From assembly GCA_900767415.1 (NCBI GenBank), contig CAAFYZ010000012.1:1-22035 (forward strand): a stretch of DNA of 22,035 nucleotides. The letters run 5' to 3'. Both the position numbers and the translations under genes were made by a program. The notes beneath the pieces are model-generated. The model was not told where the DNA came from, did not search any database, and worked only from the letters and a program-made list of their open reading frames with translations. Source of the DNA: Clostridia bacterium (GTDB taxonomy: Bacteria > Bacillota > Clostridia > Oscillospirales > CAG-272). Below are positions 1 to 6,900 of the stretch, one piece after another; position 1 is the first letter of the stretch, and each line of letters opens with the position of its first letter.

Positions 1-81
1 ATGTATGGCAAAGCGGTAGAGAACGGCGAAAAAGCAGGACTTGAAGCAATTAAAAACATTTATTTGAAGATGGGTAAATAA
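1..81 (+). CDS. C-terminal end of an unrecognised protein (partial)
   Basis: The frame is open from the first base to a TAA at 79-81 and encodes 26 residues rich in Lys, Glu and Ala, ending KMGK. An ATG sits at base 1, but no upstream sequence is available, so this is more likely the tail of a longer gene than a complete peptide. Codons are AT-rich (ATT, AAA, TAT, TTG), unlike the GC-rich genes further right. It lies upstream of a terminator and two tRNA genes. I do not recognise the family. Confidence 0.4.
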   Translation: MYGKAVENGEKAGLEAIKNIYLKMGK

Positions 82-140
82 AAGTTCAATACCATTAAAA
101 AGTATTTCGAGTACGGAATACTCCTGTGCACACAAAAAAA

Positions 141-175
141 TAAAGAGGTAACGTGAGGTTACCTCTTTATTTTTG
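141..175. terminator. Bidirectional Rho-independent terminator
   Basis: A perfect 11-bp stem (AAAGAGGTAAC at 142-152, GTTACCTCTTT at 158-168) has a 5-base loop and T-rich flanks on both strands. On the plus strand it ends the partial gene. On the minus strand it lies just past the tRNA-Arg CCA end and ends the tRNA transcript. Confidence 0.85.
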
Positions 176-249
176 GCGCGCCCAGGAGGATTCGAACCTT
201 CGACCTACCGGTTCGTAGCCGGGCACTCTATCCACTGAGCTATGGGCGC
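174..249 (-). tRNA. tRNA-Arg (anticodon ACG)
   Basis: Reading the minus strand, the acceptor GCGCCCA pairs with TGGGCGC. There is a D-arm GCTC...GAGT, an anticodon loop CTACGAA (anticodon ACG, complement of 214-216), a T-loop with GGTTCGAATCC, a G discriminator and an encoded CCA. The length is 76 bases. The ACG anticodon is normally edited to ICG by TadA and reads CGN arginine codons. It is the second gene of a two-tRNA transcript, 7 bases after tRNA-Gly. Confidence 0.95.
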
Positions 250-256
250 ATACCTA

Positions 257-330
<74 letters not shown>

Positions 331-381
331 GTCGTTTTTGCTTCTCGTCACTTGAAATCGCTCTCAATTGACAGCTTTATT

Positions 382-410
382 ATCATAGCACATTCCGTCC
401 CGTTTGTCAA
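382..410 (-). promoter_or_regulatory. Promoter of the tRNA-Gly/tRNA-Arg pair
   Basis: On the minus strand, TTGACA (complement of 405-410) and TATGAT (complement of 382-387) are separated by exactly 17 bases. The -10 is preceded by TGC, an extended -10. The -10 lies about 50 bases before tRNA-Gly, a normal distance for a stable RNA leader. This is a near-consensus sigma-A site. Confidence 0.85.
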
Positions 411-531
411 TAGAAAAAAACAAAATTTTTGAAAAAAATCGCAGGGCGGACGCCGCCACGCGGGAGAGCGGAGGAAAATGTCGGAAAAAGCGAAAAAAAT
501 CTTTCACAGAGCGTTTTTTTCCTTTTCGCCC

Positions 532-560
532 TTGTCAAAAGGGAAAAAATATGCTACAAT
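532..560 (+). promoter_or_regulatory. Promoter of yqeG operon
   Basis: TTGTCA (532-537), 17-base spacer, TACAAT (555-560), with an extended -10 TGC. The expected transcription start is near 567. The yqeG ribosome binding site AAGGAGGAG (577-585) and ATG (588) follow closely, so the leader is short. Confidence 0.8.
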
Positions 561-587
561 AGAACGTAAAATGACCAAGGAGGAGCC

Positions 588-1091
588 ATGCGATTTTCTT
601 TGATGCCGGACGAACGGTTCGATACCTTCCGCGATGCGGACGTCGCGTTTTTGAAGGCGGCGGGCATACGGGCACTTCTGCTCGATATCGATAATACGTT
701 GGAGCCGTATGAGAATCCGGAACCCGGCGAAGATGTGCGTGCGTGGCTTTCTTCGCTTTCCGACGCGGGGATCGGCGTCGCCTTCGTTTCCAACAACGGT
801 GCCGAGCGGGTCGAACGCTTTAACCGCGATCTCGGCTATCCCGCATTTTATAAAGCGAAAAAACCGCTCGGAAAGTTTATCCGTCGTGCCATGCGTATTC
901 TCGGGACGAGCCCGAAAGAGACGGCACTGATGGGGGATCAGATCTTTACCGACGTGCTGGCGGCGCATCTTTCGGGATTGCGCGCGTATCTTGTGCCGCC
1001 GATCCGCGACAGGCGGGACGCACTGACAAGATTCAAGCGACGCCTTGAGCGTCCGATTCTCAAAAGATGGGAGAGAAAACACAGAAAATGA
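588..1091 (+). CDS. yqeG: YqeG-family HAD-IIIA phosphatase
   Basis: The 167-residue protein has the HAD nucleophile motif LLLDIDNTL with Asp33 and Asp35, a VSNN motif near 68-71 (motif II Ser), a conserved KAKKP lysine region near 90, and a GDQIFTDV motif IV at 116-123 (Asp117, Asp122). Length and motif order fit the YqeG family of cytosolic HAD hydrolases, whose substrate is not firmly known. The start is chosen for a strong ribosome binding site 2 bases before ATG 588 and a promoter just upstream. The last bases overlap the next gene in an ATGA arrangement. In other Firmicutes yqeG sits near the pepP-efp region, consistent with this context. Confidence 0.9.
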   Translation: MRFSLMPDERFDTFRDADVAFLKAAGIRALLLDIDNTLEPYENPEPGEDVRAWLSSLSDAGIGVAFVSNNGAERVERFNRDLGYPAFYKAKKPLGKFIRRAMRILGTSPKETALMGDQIFTDVLAAHLSGLRAYLVPPIRDRRDALTRFKRRLERPILKRWERKHRK

Positions 1092-1939
1092 ATCCGTTTT
1101 TCGGACCCGGAGGCAACGGAGACGCCTTTCGCCTCGCCGGGGGTAAATCGACGGTGGACGCTCCGCGTTTTGTCAGAAACTACGGGCTGACCGCTTATGA
1201 ATACGAGGCGGGGAACGGGATTTCTTCTTCGCCCGAGACGCTGACCCGCATCGGGGAGGCGGCGGCAAAAGAGGGGATTCGTATGTCCTTTCATACGCCG
1301 TATTTTATTTCGCTTTCGGGTGTCGATCCCGAAAAGCGCCTGAAGAGCATTTCCTATATCCGCGACAGTCTGGAGGCGGCGCATCTTCTCGGTGCGAAGA
1401 TCATCGTTGTCCATACCGGCTCCGCTGCAAAAATCGACCGTGCGGAGGCAATGCGCCTTGCCGCCGATACGCTGTATAAGACGCTGGACGCCGTGGATAC
1501 GCACGGCATTTCGATCGGGCTGGAAACCATGGGGAAGAAGAACCAGCTCGGCACGCTCGATGAGGTGCTGACCCTGTGCGGGATTTCGCCCGTTTTCGTT
1601 CCCGTCGTGGATTTCGGACACATGAACGCCAGAGAATGCGGAGACGTGTTCCGCACGGCGGACGATTATGCCCGCGTGTTCGATCAGATCGGAGAAAAAC
1701 TCTCGGACGACGTCGCGCGGAATCTGCATTGCCATTTTTCCAAGATCGAATGGACGGCGGCGGGAGAAAAGCGGCACCTGACCTTTGAAGATACGACATA
1801 CGGTCCCGACTTTGAGCCGCTGATCGAGACGATCGTTCGTTACGGGTTGTCGCCGACGCTGATTTCCGAATCGGCGGGTACACAGGCGGAAGACGCTCTT
1901 GCCATGAAAAAATATTATGAGGAGTTGATACAAAAATGA
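1088..1939 (+). CDS. Endonuclease IV-like TIM-barrel protein (AP endonuclease 2 / xylose isomerase-like)
   Basis: The 283-residue protein resembles the Nfo family, Zn-dependent TIM barrels cutting at abasic sites. It begins MNPFFGPGGN, a typical start for Clostridial members. Candidate metal ligands in order are the His of SFHTP, the His of VVHTG, the Glu of GLETMG, the Asp and His of VVDFGHMN, the His of LHCHFS, the His of EKRHLTF and the Glu of LISESAG. In E. coli Nfo the seventh motif is Asp-Arg-His; here the first position is Lys, so the three-zinc site may be altered. I chose ATG 1088 (4-base overlap with yqeG) from the family start; ATG 1067 in the same frame would add seven residues. 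Repair activity is inferred, not shown. Confidence 0.8.
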   Translation: MNPFFGPGGNGDAFRLAGGKSTVDAPRFVRNYGLTAYEYEAGNGISSSPETLTRIGEAAAKEGIRMSFHTPYFISLSGVDPEKRLKSISYIRDSLEAAHLLGAKIIVVHTGSAAKIDRAEAMRLAADTLYKTLDAVDTHGISIGLETMGKKNQLGTLDEVLTLCGISPVFVPVVDFGHMNARECGDVFRTADDYARVFDQIGEKLSDDVARNLHCHFSKIEWTAAGEKRHLTFEDTTYGPDFEPLIETIVRYGLSPTLISESAGTQAEDALAMKKYYEELIQK

Positions 1940-3000
1940 ATCGTTTCGAGAATCTTCGTAAAGCCCTGTCCGCGCGCGGTGTCGATGCGCTTCTCGTCCT
2001 CGACGAGCTGAATCAGCGGTATCTGTCCGGCTTTGCGTTTACCGACGGGTTTCTTCTGATTACGGCGTCGGAGGCGTATCTTGTCACCGATTTCCGCTAC
2101 TACGAGAGCGCGGGGAAGCAGGCGTACCCGGAGTTCGAGGTGGTCATGCCCTCGGACCGCACCGCCTTCCTTGACGAAAAACTTTCCGCGGCGGGCGCGA
2201 AGACCGTCGGCTTTGAGGGCGGGTCGGTCTCTTATGCCACCTACCTCTCTTACAAAAAGGCACACCCCGCCGTCGAATTTGTCGACGTCGGCGGACTTCT
2301 CGAGGAGATCCGCCAACTCAAAACGCCGGAAGAGCTCGAAAAAATGCAAAAAGCGCAGGACATCACCGACCTCGCCTTTTCCCATATCGTGAAGATGCTG
2401 ACGCCGAAGATGACCGAGATCGAGGTCGCCGCGGAGTTGGAATACATCATGCGGAAAAACGGGGCGGACGGCTTTGCCTTCGACACGATCGCCGTCTCGG
2501 GAGACGGCAGTGCCCTCCCGCACGGCACCCCGCGCAATCTTCCGTTGCAAAAGGGATTTCTCACCATGGACTACGGCGCGAAGTTTGACGGGTATTGCTC
2601 GGACATGACGCGTACCGTCGTGATCGGTCGCGCCGACGAGGAGATCAGAAAGGTATATCATACCGTTCTCCGCGCACAGACGGAGGCGATCGCCTATCTG
2701 AAAGAAGGCGCCGATTGCGGAGAGGCGGACAAGGTAGCGCGCGATATCATCGATGCAAGTTACCCAGGGACATTCGGTCATTCGCTCGGTCACTCGGTCG
2801 GACTTTTCATTCACGAGAGTCCGCGGCTCTATTCCCGCGGGTTCGGAAGAAAACTGCGCACGGGCGAGGTCGTGACGGTGGAGCCGGGCATCTACCTCTT
2901 CGGAAAATACGGCTGTCGGATTGAAGATATGGTCGCGATCGAAAAGGACGGTGTGCACGATTTTACCCGCTCGCCGAAAGATCTGATCGAAATTCTTTGA
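1936..3000 (+). CDS. M24-family Xaa-Pro aminopeptidase
   Basis: The 354-residue protein has an N-terminal creatinase-like domain (about 1-125) and a C-terminal pita-bread metallopeptidase domain. The five metal ligands are visible: Asp212 (MDYGAKFDG), Asp223 (CSDMTR), His286 (GHSVG), Glu316 (VEPGIY) and Glu330 (CRIED). It should remove N-terminal residues preceding proline in cytosolic peptides. The start overlaps the upstream stop as ATGA, with GAGGAG upstream, so translation is probably coupled. It is followed by efp, the classic Firmicute pair of proline peptidase and EF-P, both concerned with proline-rich peptides. PepP versus PepQ cannot be separated by eye. Confidence 0.92.
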   Translation: MNRFENLRKALSARGVDALLVLDELNQRYLSGFAFTDGFLLITASEAYLVTDFRYYESAGKQAYPEFEVVMPSDRTAFLDEKLSAAGAKTVGFEGGSVSYATYLSYKKAHPAVEFVDVGGLLEEIRQLKTPEELEKMQKAQDITDLAFSHIVKMLTPKMTEIEVAAELEYIMRKNGADGFAFDTIAVSGDGSALPHGTPRNLPLQKGFLTMDYGAKFDGYCSDMTRTVVIGRADEEIRKVYHTVLRAQTEAIAYLKEGADCGEADKVARDIIDASYPGTFGHSLGHSVGLFIHESPRLYSRGFGRKLRTGEVVTVEPGIYLFGKYGCRIEDMVAIEKDGVHDFTRSPKDLIEIL

Positions 3001-3038
3001 TTTTTTTGAGAAAAAACGAAAAAAATCGTTTTTCCCTC

Positions 3039-3067
3039 TTGCAAAAATCAAAAAAATATAGTACAAT
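3039..3067 (+). promoter_or_regulatory. Promoter of efp
   Basis: TTGCAA (3039-3044), 17-base spacer, TACAAT (3062-3067). The predicted start near 3074 gives a leader of about 104 bases before efp. This lets efp be transcribed separately from the upstream peptidase gene. Confidence 0.75.
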
Positions 3068-3081
3068 AGGTTGAGTATGAT

Positions 3082-3135
3082 AAAAGCGCGGTTTGCGCTT
3101 TTTGAAAGTGCCGCGGCGGGCGGGGTGCGGTACTT
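3082..3135 (+). promoter_or_regulatory. Structured 5' leader of efp (two hairpins, first terminator-like)
   Basis: The first hairpin is AAAAGCGC (3082-3089) with GCGCTTTT (3095-3102) around a 5-base loop, ending in a run of T, like a weak intrinsic terminator. The second is AAGTGCCGC (3106-3114) with GCGGTACTT (3127-3135), 9 pairs including one G-T wobble. Both lie between the promoter and the efp start. An attenuation role is inference. Confidence 0.4.
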
Positions 3136-3177
3136 CTCCGAAAATTCTAAGAAAGCCGCCGAAAAAGAAAGGTTTCT

Positions 3178-3735
3178 ATGTTAACAGCAGGCGATTTCAA
3201 AAACGGACTGACCTTCGAGATGGACGGTAAGGTCTATCAGGTCATCGAGTTCCAGCACGTAAAGCCCGGCAAGGGTGCCGCGTTCGTCAGAACGAAGTAT
3301 AAGGATGTCGTGACCGGTGCAATCCGCGAGGCGTCTTTCAACCCGACGGCGAAGTTTGAGAATGCGGTCATCGAGCGCCGCGATCTGGAATATCTCTACA
3401 ACGACGGCGAGCTTTACTACTTCATGGATCAGGAAAGCTATGAGCAGATTCCTCTGAACAAGGATAAGCTCGGCGATAACTTCAAGTTCGTCAAAGAGAA
3501 TACCGTTTGCCGTATCTCTTCCTGGAAGGGCAACGTTTTCTCGGTCGATCCTCCGACCTTTGTGGAGCTTCGCGTGACCGAGACCGAGCCGGGTGTCCGC
3601 GGCGATACCGCGACCAACGTGACGAAGCCCGCGACCCTCGAGACCGGTGCGGTCATCAAGGTGCCGATCTTTATCAACGAAGGCGATCTGCTCCGCATTG
3701 ATACGAGAACCGGCGAGTATCTCGAAAGAGCATAA
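3178..3735 (+). CDS. efp: Elongation factor P
   Basis: The 185-residue protein has the usual EF-P length and three beta-barrel domains: KOW-like N-terminal domain 1-65, central OB domain, and C-terminal domain with the signature around KPATLETGAVIKVPIFINEG. The tip loop KPGKG carries Lys32, the residue modified or left bare in different bacteria. EF-P binds between the ribosomal P and E sites and relieves stalling at consecutive prolines. No modification enzyme gene (epmA, epmB, earP, ymfI-like) is visible nearby. The ribosome binding site (AAGAAAGG) is modest. A terminator follows. Confidence 0.97.
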   Translation: MLTAGDFKNGLTFEMDGKVYQVIEFQHVKPGKGAAFVRTKYKDVVTGAIREASFNPTAKFENAVIERRDLEYLYNDGELYYFMDQESYEQIPLNKDKLGDNFKFVKENTVCRISSWKGNVFSVDPPTFVELRVTETEPGVRGDTATNVTKPATLETGAVIKVPIFINEGDLLRIDTRTGEYLERA

Positions 3736-3768
3736 CGATTTCGGAATCCGGCAATCCCGCGTTCCGTG

Positions 3769-3796
3769 AAAAGAGCGGGAACACCCGCTCTTTTTT
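3769..3796 (+). terminator. Rho-independent terminator after efp
   Basis: Stem GAGCGGG (3773-3779) pairs with CCCGCTC (3784-3790) around AACA, extended by A-T pairs and followed by TTTTTT. Confidence 0.85.
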
Positions 3797-3843
3797 CAAT
3801 CGGAAGAGCAAAACAACTATCCGACGAACGGAGGAAACGAAAG

Positions 3844-4023
3844 ATGCCCTGGGACGATTGTGCTTTTGCCGAGAAGGCGGGCGGCATGATACTCTGTCTC
3901 CTTGTCGGAGAGGGGTGCCTCGACGTCGTCGACGATTGCCCGATGGGGTGGTCCTTCGATGACGTCAGGTGGGGGGAAAAGAGGAGTCGATCCGATTCGC
4001 CGGACGATTGCGAAGAGGACTGA
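3844..4023 (+). CDS. Possible small Cys-rich acidic protein (59 residues), unrecognised
   Basis: An ATG at 3844 follows a good ribosome binding site, GGAGG at 3830-3834 with a 9-base spacer. It opens a 59-residue frame with five cysteines, three of them in Asp-Asp-Cys motifs, and an acidic tail ending CEED. The DNA behind the three motifs repeats GACGATTG. It sits between the efp terminator and the CD1247-like gene. I recognise no family, no signal peptide and no clear membrane segment apart from a short hydrophobic stretch MILCLLVG. No convincing promoter was seen. It could be a spurious frame in a degenerate intergenic region. Confidence 0.3.
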   Translation: MPWDDCAFAEKAGGMILCLLVGEGCLDVVDDCPMGWSFDDVRWGEKRSRSDSPDDCEED

Positions 4024-4102
4024 AACCGCTACCCGATACGGCGCCAGAGCGGGTACGCTTCGGCGCGAAAGTCAGAATTATAATAACGAAGGAGAAAAAA
4101 TC

Positions 4103-4579
4103 ATGAACATTACCGAAAAGGCAGCGTATATCAAAGGTCTTGCCGAGGGGCTCGGCGTAGAAAAAGCGGGCAACGAGGGGAAGGTTCTCTCCGAGATGCT
4201 GGATCTTCTTTCCGAGATGGCGGAAAAACTGTCGTTTCTCGAAGGCGAGAATCGGGAACTTCGCGATTATATCGAAGAACTCGACGAAGATCTCGGTGCC
4301 GTGGAAGAGGACTTCTATTGCGCCGAAGACGAGTATGACGACGACGATGAATATGACGAGGACGAAGACGAAGACGACGAGGACGAGGACGAGGACGAGG
4401 ATGACGACGGATATTATGAGGTGGTCTGCCCGTCCTGCGGCGAGACGGTCTGCTTTGACGAGTCGCTCGATCCCGACGAGCTGGTCTGCCCGGCGTGCGG
4501 TGAGAAGATCGGTGGCATCGAACTCTGCGACGGCAACTGCGACGGTTGCGCAGAAGGTTGCGAAGACAGAAAAGACTGA
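4103..4579 (+). CDS. CD1247 N-terminal domain-containing zinc-ribbon protein
   Basis: The 158-residue cytosolic protein begins MNITEKAAYIKGLAEGLG, matching the conserved start of the Clostridial CD1247 N-terminal domain family. Residues 1-70 are helical and probably coiled coil (SEMAEKLSFLEGENRELRDYIEEL). Residues about 75-103 are almost purely Asp/Glu. A zinc ribbon follows, CPSCGETVC then CPACGEKI, and then a Cys-rich tail (CDGNCDGC, EGC). Its function is unknown; the family commonly lies beside efp in Clostridia, as here. ATG 4103 is preceded by AAGGAG (4089-4094). The acidic tract is encoded by a GAC/GAG repeat that could slip in frame. Confidence 0.8.
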   Translation: MNITEKAAYIKGLAEGLGVEKAGNEGKVLSEMLDLLSEMAEKLSFLEGENRELRDYIEELDEDLGAVEEDFYCAEDEYDDDDEYDEDEDEDDEDEDEDEDDDGYYEVVCPSCGETVCFDESLDPDELVCPACGEKIGGIELCDGNCDGCAEGCEDRKD

Positions 4580-4587
4580 TTTTCCTT

Positions 4588-4623
4588 CCGTACGGCGCGT
4601 ATTGCGCGCGCCGTACGGTTTTT
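4588..4623 (+). terminator. Rho-independent terminator after the CD1247-like gene
   Basis: A perfect 12-bp stem, CCGTACGGCGCG (4588-4599) with CGCGCCGTACGG (4607-4618), has a 7-base loop and a T run from 4619. Confidence 0.9.
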
Positions 4624-4667
4624 CTGCGGATTTTTTCAAAAAAATGAAAAAATCCGAGTGAAACCTC

Positions 4668-4696
4668 TTGACATTATAAAATATATGTGATAGAAT
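4668..4696 (+). promoter_or_regulatory. Promoter of rplU-prp-rpmA
   Basis: TTGACA (4668-4673), 17-base spacer, TAGAAT (4691-4696). The start is expected near 4703. A consensus -35 fits strong ribosomal-protein expression. Confidence 0.85.
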
Positions 4697-4702
4697 GATA
4701 TG

Positions 4703-4780
4703 ACGCTTGTCGGTAGGTCTTATTTCAAGTGCTTCGCACGCCTGCCACAGCGATTTTACACGAAAGTGAGGTGCTTTTCT
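4703..4780 (+). ncRNA. Ribosomal protein L21 leader (candidate)
   Basis: Between the predicted start and rplU the transcript has about 78 bases that fold. GGTAGG (4712-4717) pairs with CCTGCC (4741-4746), enclosing GTGC-TTC-GCAC (4729-4739). An AGTGAGGTGC ribosome binding site follows just before ATG. Firmicutes carry a conserved autoregulatory L21 leader at this exact place, where L21 is thought to repress its own operon. Assignment rests on position and fold; a covariance search was not possible. Confidence 0.55.
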
Positions 4781-5089
4781 ATGTTCGCTATTTTCGTAAC
4801 GGGTGGAAAGCAGTACAAGGTTGCCGAAGGGGACGAGATCTTCGTTGAGAAGCTCGGCGTTGCCGAAGGCGAGAAGGTCACATTCGATAAGGTTCTTGCC
4901 CTTGGCGGTGAGAAGCTTTCGATCGGCACTCCCTGCGTTGAGGGTGCTACCGTCGTTGCCGAAGTTCTGAAAAATGGCAAGTCGAAGAAGATCGACGTCA
5001 TCAAGTACAAGGCAAAGAAGAACGAAAAGAAGAAGATCGGTCATCGTCAGGACTATACCAAGGTCCGTATCGAGAAGATCGAAGGTTGA
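4781..5089 (+). CDS. rplU: 50S ribosomal protein L21
   Basis: The 102-residue protein opens MFAIFVTGGKQYKV and ends with the RNA-binding motif KKIGHRQDYTKVRIEKI, both diagnostic of bL21. Length is the family norm. It binds 23S rRNA in the large subunit. An in-frame start at 4700 exists but would run through the leader and lacks a ribosome binding site; ATG 4781 has GAGGTG upstream. It is first of the rplU-prp-rpmA operon, conserved in Firmicutes. Confidence 0.97.
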   Translation: MFAIFVTGGKQYKVAEGDEIFVEKLGVAEGEKVTFDKVLALGGEKLSIGTPCVEGATVVAEVLKNGKSKKIDVIKYKAKKNEKKKIGHRQDYTKVRIEKIEG

Positions 5090-5095
5090 GTTTGA

Positions 5096-5452
5096 ATGAC
5101 AACCATCACCTTTTATAAGACCGACGGATGCTTTTACGGCTTTGAAGAGCAGGGGCATACCGGATACGGAGAGTCGGGAGACGATATTCTCTGCGCCGCT
5201 CTGTCCAGTATGACGATGCTTCTGATCAACGCCATCGAGGTCTCCTACGCCAGCGATGTGGAATACACGATCGACGAGGAGAGCGGAGATATCCGCGTGA
5301 TTGCGAAGTCCGCGCTTCCGAAGTTTGAAAAGGACGAAAAGAAGCAGTATGCCGTATCGGGTCTTATACAGGCCTACTTTTTCCAGCTGATGGATCTTGT
5401 CGAGGATTATTACAAATTTCTCGATGTCAAAGAGGTCGAGCGGGAACTGTAA
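5096..5452 (+). CDS. prp: Ribosomal-processing cysteine protease Prp
   Basis: The 118-residue protein (YsxB/DUF464 family) carries the catalytic pair His21 in QGHTGYGESG and Cys33 in DDILCAALSS. In Firmicutes Prp cuts the N-terminal extension from ribosomal protein L27, an essential maturation step. It lies between rplU and rpmA, 6 bases after rplU, as in Staphylococcus and Bacillus. The substrate site is visible in the next gene. Confidence 0.95.
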   Translation: MTTITFYKTDGCFYGFEEQGHTGYGESGDDILCAALSSMTMLLINAIEVSYASDVEYTIDEESGDIRVIAKSALPKFEKDEKKQYAVSGLIQAYFFQLMDLVEDYYKFLDVKEVEREL

Positions 5453-5497
5453 GCCATGGCACGGCGTCAGCCGAAATTAAAACGGAGGTATGAAAAC

Positions 5498-5776
5498 ATG
5501 TTGAAGATCAGTTTGCAATTTTTCGCCCACAAAAAGGGCGTTGGTTCTACCAAGAACGGTCGTGATTCCGAGTCCAAGCGTCTCGGCGTCAAGAAGGCGG
5601 ACGGTCAGCTCGTCCTTGCCGGCAACATTCTTGTCAGACAGCGCGGCACGAAGATTCATCCCGGCACGAATGTCGGTATCGGATCCGATGACACGCTCTT
5701 TGCTCTTGTCAGCGGAAAAGTGAAGTACGAGCACATTTCCGGCGGCAGAAAGCAGGTCAGCGTTTACGCTGAGTAA
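5498..5776 (+). CDS. rpmA: 50S ribosomal protein L27, with Prp-cleaved N-terminal extension
   Basis: The 92-residue protein begins MLKISLQFFAHKKGVGSTKN. In Firmicutes the first nine residues ending in FF are removed by Prp, exposing AHKKG, which reaches the peptidyl-transferase centre. The body (SKRLGVKKADGQ, RQRGTKIHPGTNVGIGSDDTLFAL) is canonical bL27. ATG 5498 is chosen for GGAGG at 5484-5488 and the conserved extension; an in-frame ATG at 5456 would add 14 residues and has no suitable site. The usual next gene, obg, is absent; a terminator follows. Confidence 0.97.
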   Translation: MLKISLQFFAHKKGVGSTKNGRDSESKRLGVKKADGQLVLAGNILVRQRGTKIHPGTNVGIGSDDTLFALVSGKVKYEHISGGRKQVSVYAE

Positions 5777-5782
5777 TATTTG

Positions 5783-5820
5783 ACAAAAAAGAGTGGGGTT
5801 ATCTTTCGCTCTTTTTTGTT
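5783..5820 (+). terminator. Rho-independent terminator after rpmA
   Basis: An 11-bp A/T-rich stem (ACAAAAAAGAG 5783-5793 with CTCTTTTTTGT 5809-5819) has a 15-base loop and a T run. GC pairing is weak, so some read-through into galE is plausible. Confidence 0.65.
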
Positions 5821-5856
5821 TTATAAAGAGGATTTTAGAAAGGAAGGTACAAATAT

Positions 5857-6876
5857 ATGGCAATTCTTGTAACCGGCGGTACCGGCTTTATCGGCTCTCA
5901 CACAGTGGTGGAACTTCTGAACGCGGGGAAAGAGGTTGTCATCGTGGACAATCTCGTCAACAGCAAACTTTGCGTCCTCGACCGGATCGAGAAGATCACG
6001 GGGAAGAGACCGAAGTTTATCAAGTGCGACCTTTTGGATAAAGAAGCACTGGATCGCGTCTTCGTCGAGAATCCCGCGATCGATTCCGTGATTCATTTTG
6101 CCGGTCTGAAGGCGGTCGGCGAATCCTGCCGTCTCCCTCTTCTCTATTATCATAACAATCTGACGGGTACGTTCAATCTTCTCGAATGTATGCTGGCACA
6201 CAAAGTGTATCGTATCGTTTTCAGTTCTTCCGCGACCGTATACGGGATGCCGAAGACCGTGCCGATCCGCGAGGATTTTCCCCTTTCCACGACGAATCCT
6301 TACGGCGAGACCAAACTGATGATCGAGCGGATCCTGACCGACGTCGCCACCGCCAATCCCGAGCTTTCCGTCTGCCTGCTTCGTTATTTCAACCCGATCG
6401 GTGCGCATGAGAGCGGTCTGATCGGCGAAGATCCCTGCGGCATTCCGAATAACCTTCTGCCTTATGTCGCGAAGGTTGCGGCAGGGAAGCTTGAGTGCGT
6501 CAACGTCTTCGGCAACGATTATCCGACCCCCGACGGCACGGGCGTGCGCGACTACATTCATGTGGTCGACCTTGCGCTCGCACATCTCAAGGCGTTGGAT
6601 TATACGGCAAAGATGCACGGCACCGACGCCATCAACATCGGTACCGGCAACGGATATTCCGTGCTGGAGATTATCCGCGCATTCGGTAAGGCGTGGGGTG
6701 CACCCGTCAACTACCGCATCGCTCCCCGTCGTCCCGGTGACATTGCGGAATGTTATGCGGATCCTTCCAAGGCAGAGCGCGTTCTCGGCTGGAAGGCAGA
6801 GCGCGATCTTGACAGGATGTGCGTCGACGCCGCCCGTTGGCAGCGCATGAATCCCGACGGATACCCGGACGACTGA
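5857..6876 (+). CDS. galE: UDP-glucose 4-epimerase
   Basis: The 339-residue short-chain dehydrogenase-fold protein has the NAD-binding GGTGFIGSH near the N-terminus, VDNL for NAD specificity, a FSSSATVYG catalytic Ser/Thr region, and the Tyr149-x-x-x-Lys153 pair in NPYGETK. The GalE signature RYFNPIGAHESGLIGEDP and the C-terminal RRPGDIAECYADPSKA are also present. It interconverts UDP-glucose and UDP-galactose in the cytosol, feeding exopolysaccharide or galactose use. The start is supported by GAAAGGAAGG upstream. No other gal genes are adjacent, so it stands alone between two terminators. Confidence 0.96.
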   Translation: MAILVTGGTGFIGSHTVVELLNAGKEVVIVDNLVNSKLCVLDRIEKITGKRPKFIKCDLLDKEALDRVFVENPAIDSVIHFAGLKAVGESCRLPLLYYHNNLTGTFNLLECMLAHKVYRIVFSSSATVYGMPKTVPIREDFPLSTTNPYGETKLMIERILTDVATANPELSVCLLRYFNPIGAHESGLIGEDPCGIPNNLLPYVAKVAAGKLECVNVFGNDYPTPDGTGVRDYIHVVDLALAHLKALDYTAKMHGTDAINIGTGNGYSVLEIIRAFGKAWGAPVNYRIAPRRPGDIAECYADPSKAERVLGWKAERDLDRMCVDAARWQRMNPDGYPDD

Positions 6877-6900
6877 GTCAGAGTCCGGGGGAAAAGAATC

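Noticed and set aside
368..373. Plus-strand TTGACA upstream of yqeG
   Set aside because: No -10 box lies 16-18 bases downstream; it is part of the tRNA promoter region read on the wrong strand.
478..603. A 41-residue frame with GGAGG upstream before yqeG
   Set aside because: The spacer to ATG is only 3 bases, the frame covers the yqeG promoter and overlaps the yqeG start, and the composition is that of A-rich intergenic DNA.
4079..4084. TATAAT before the CD1247-like gene
   Set aside because: There is no acceptable -35 (CGCTTC at the right distance), and a start from it would fall inside the ribosome binding site.
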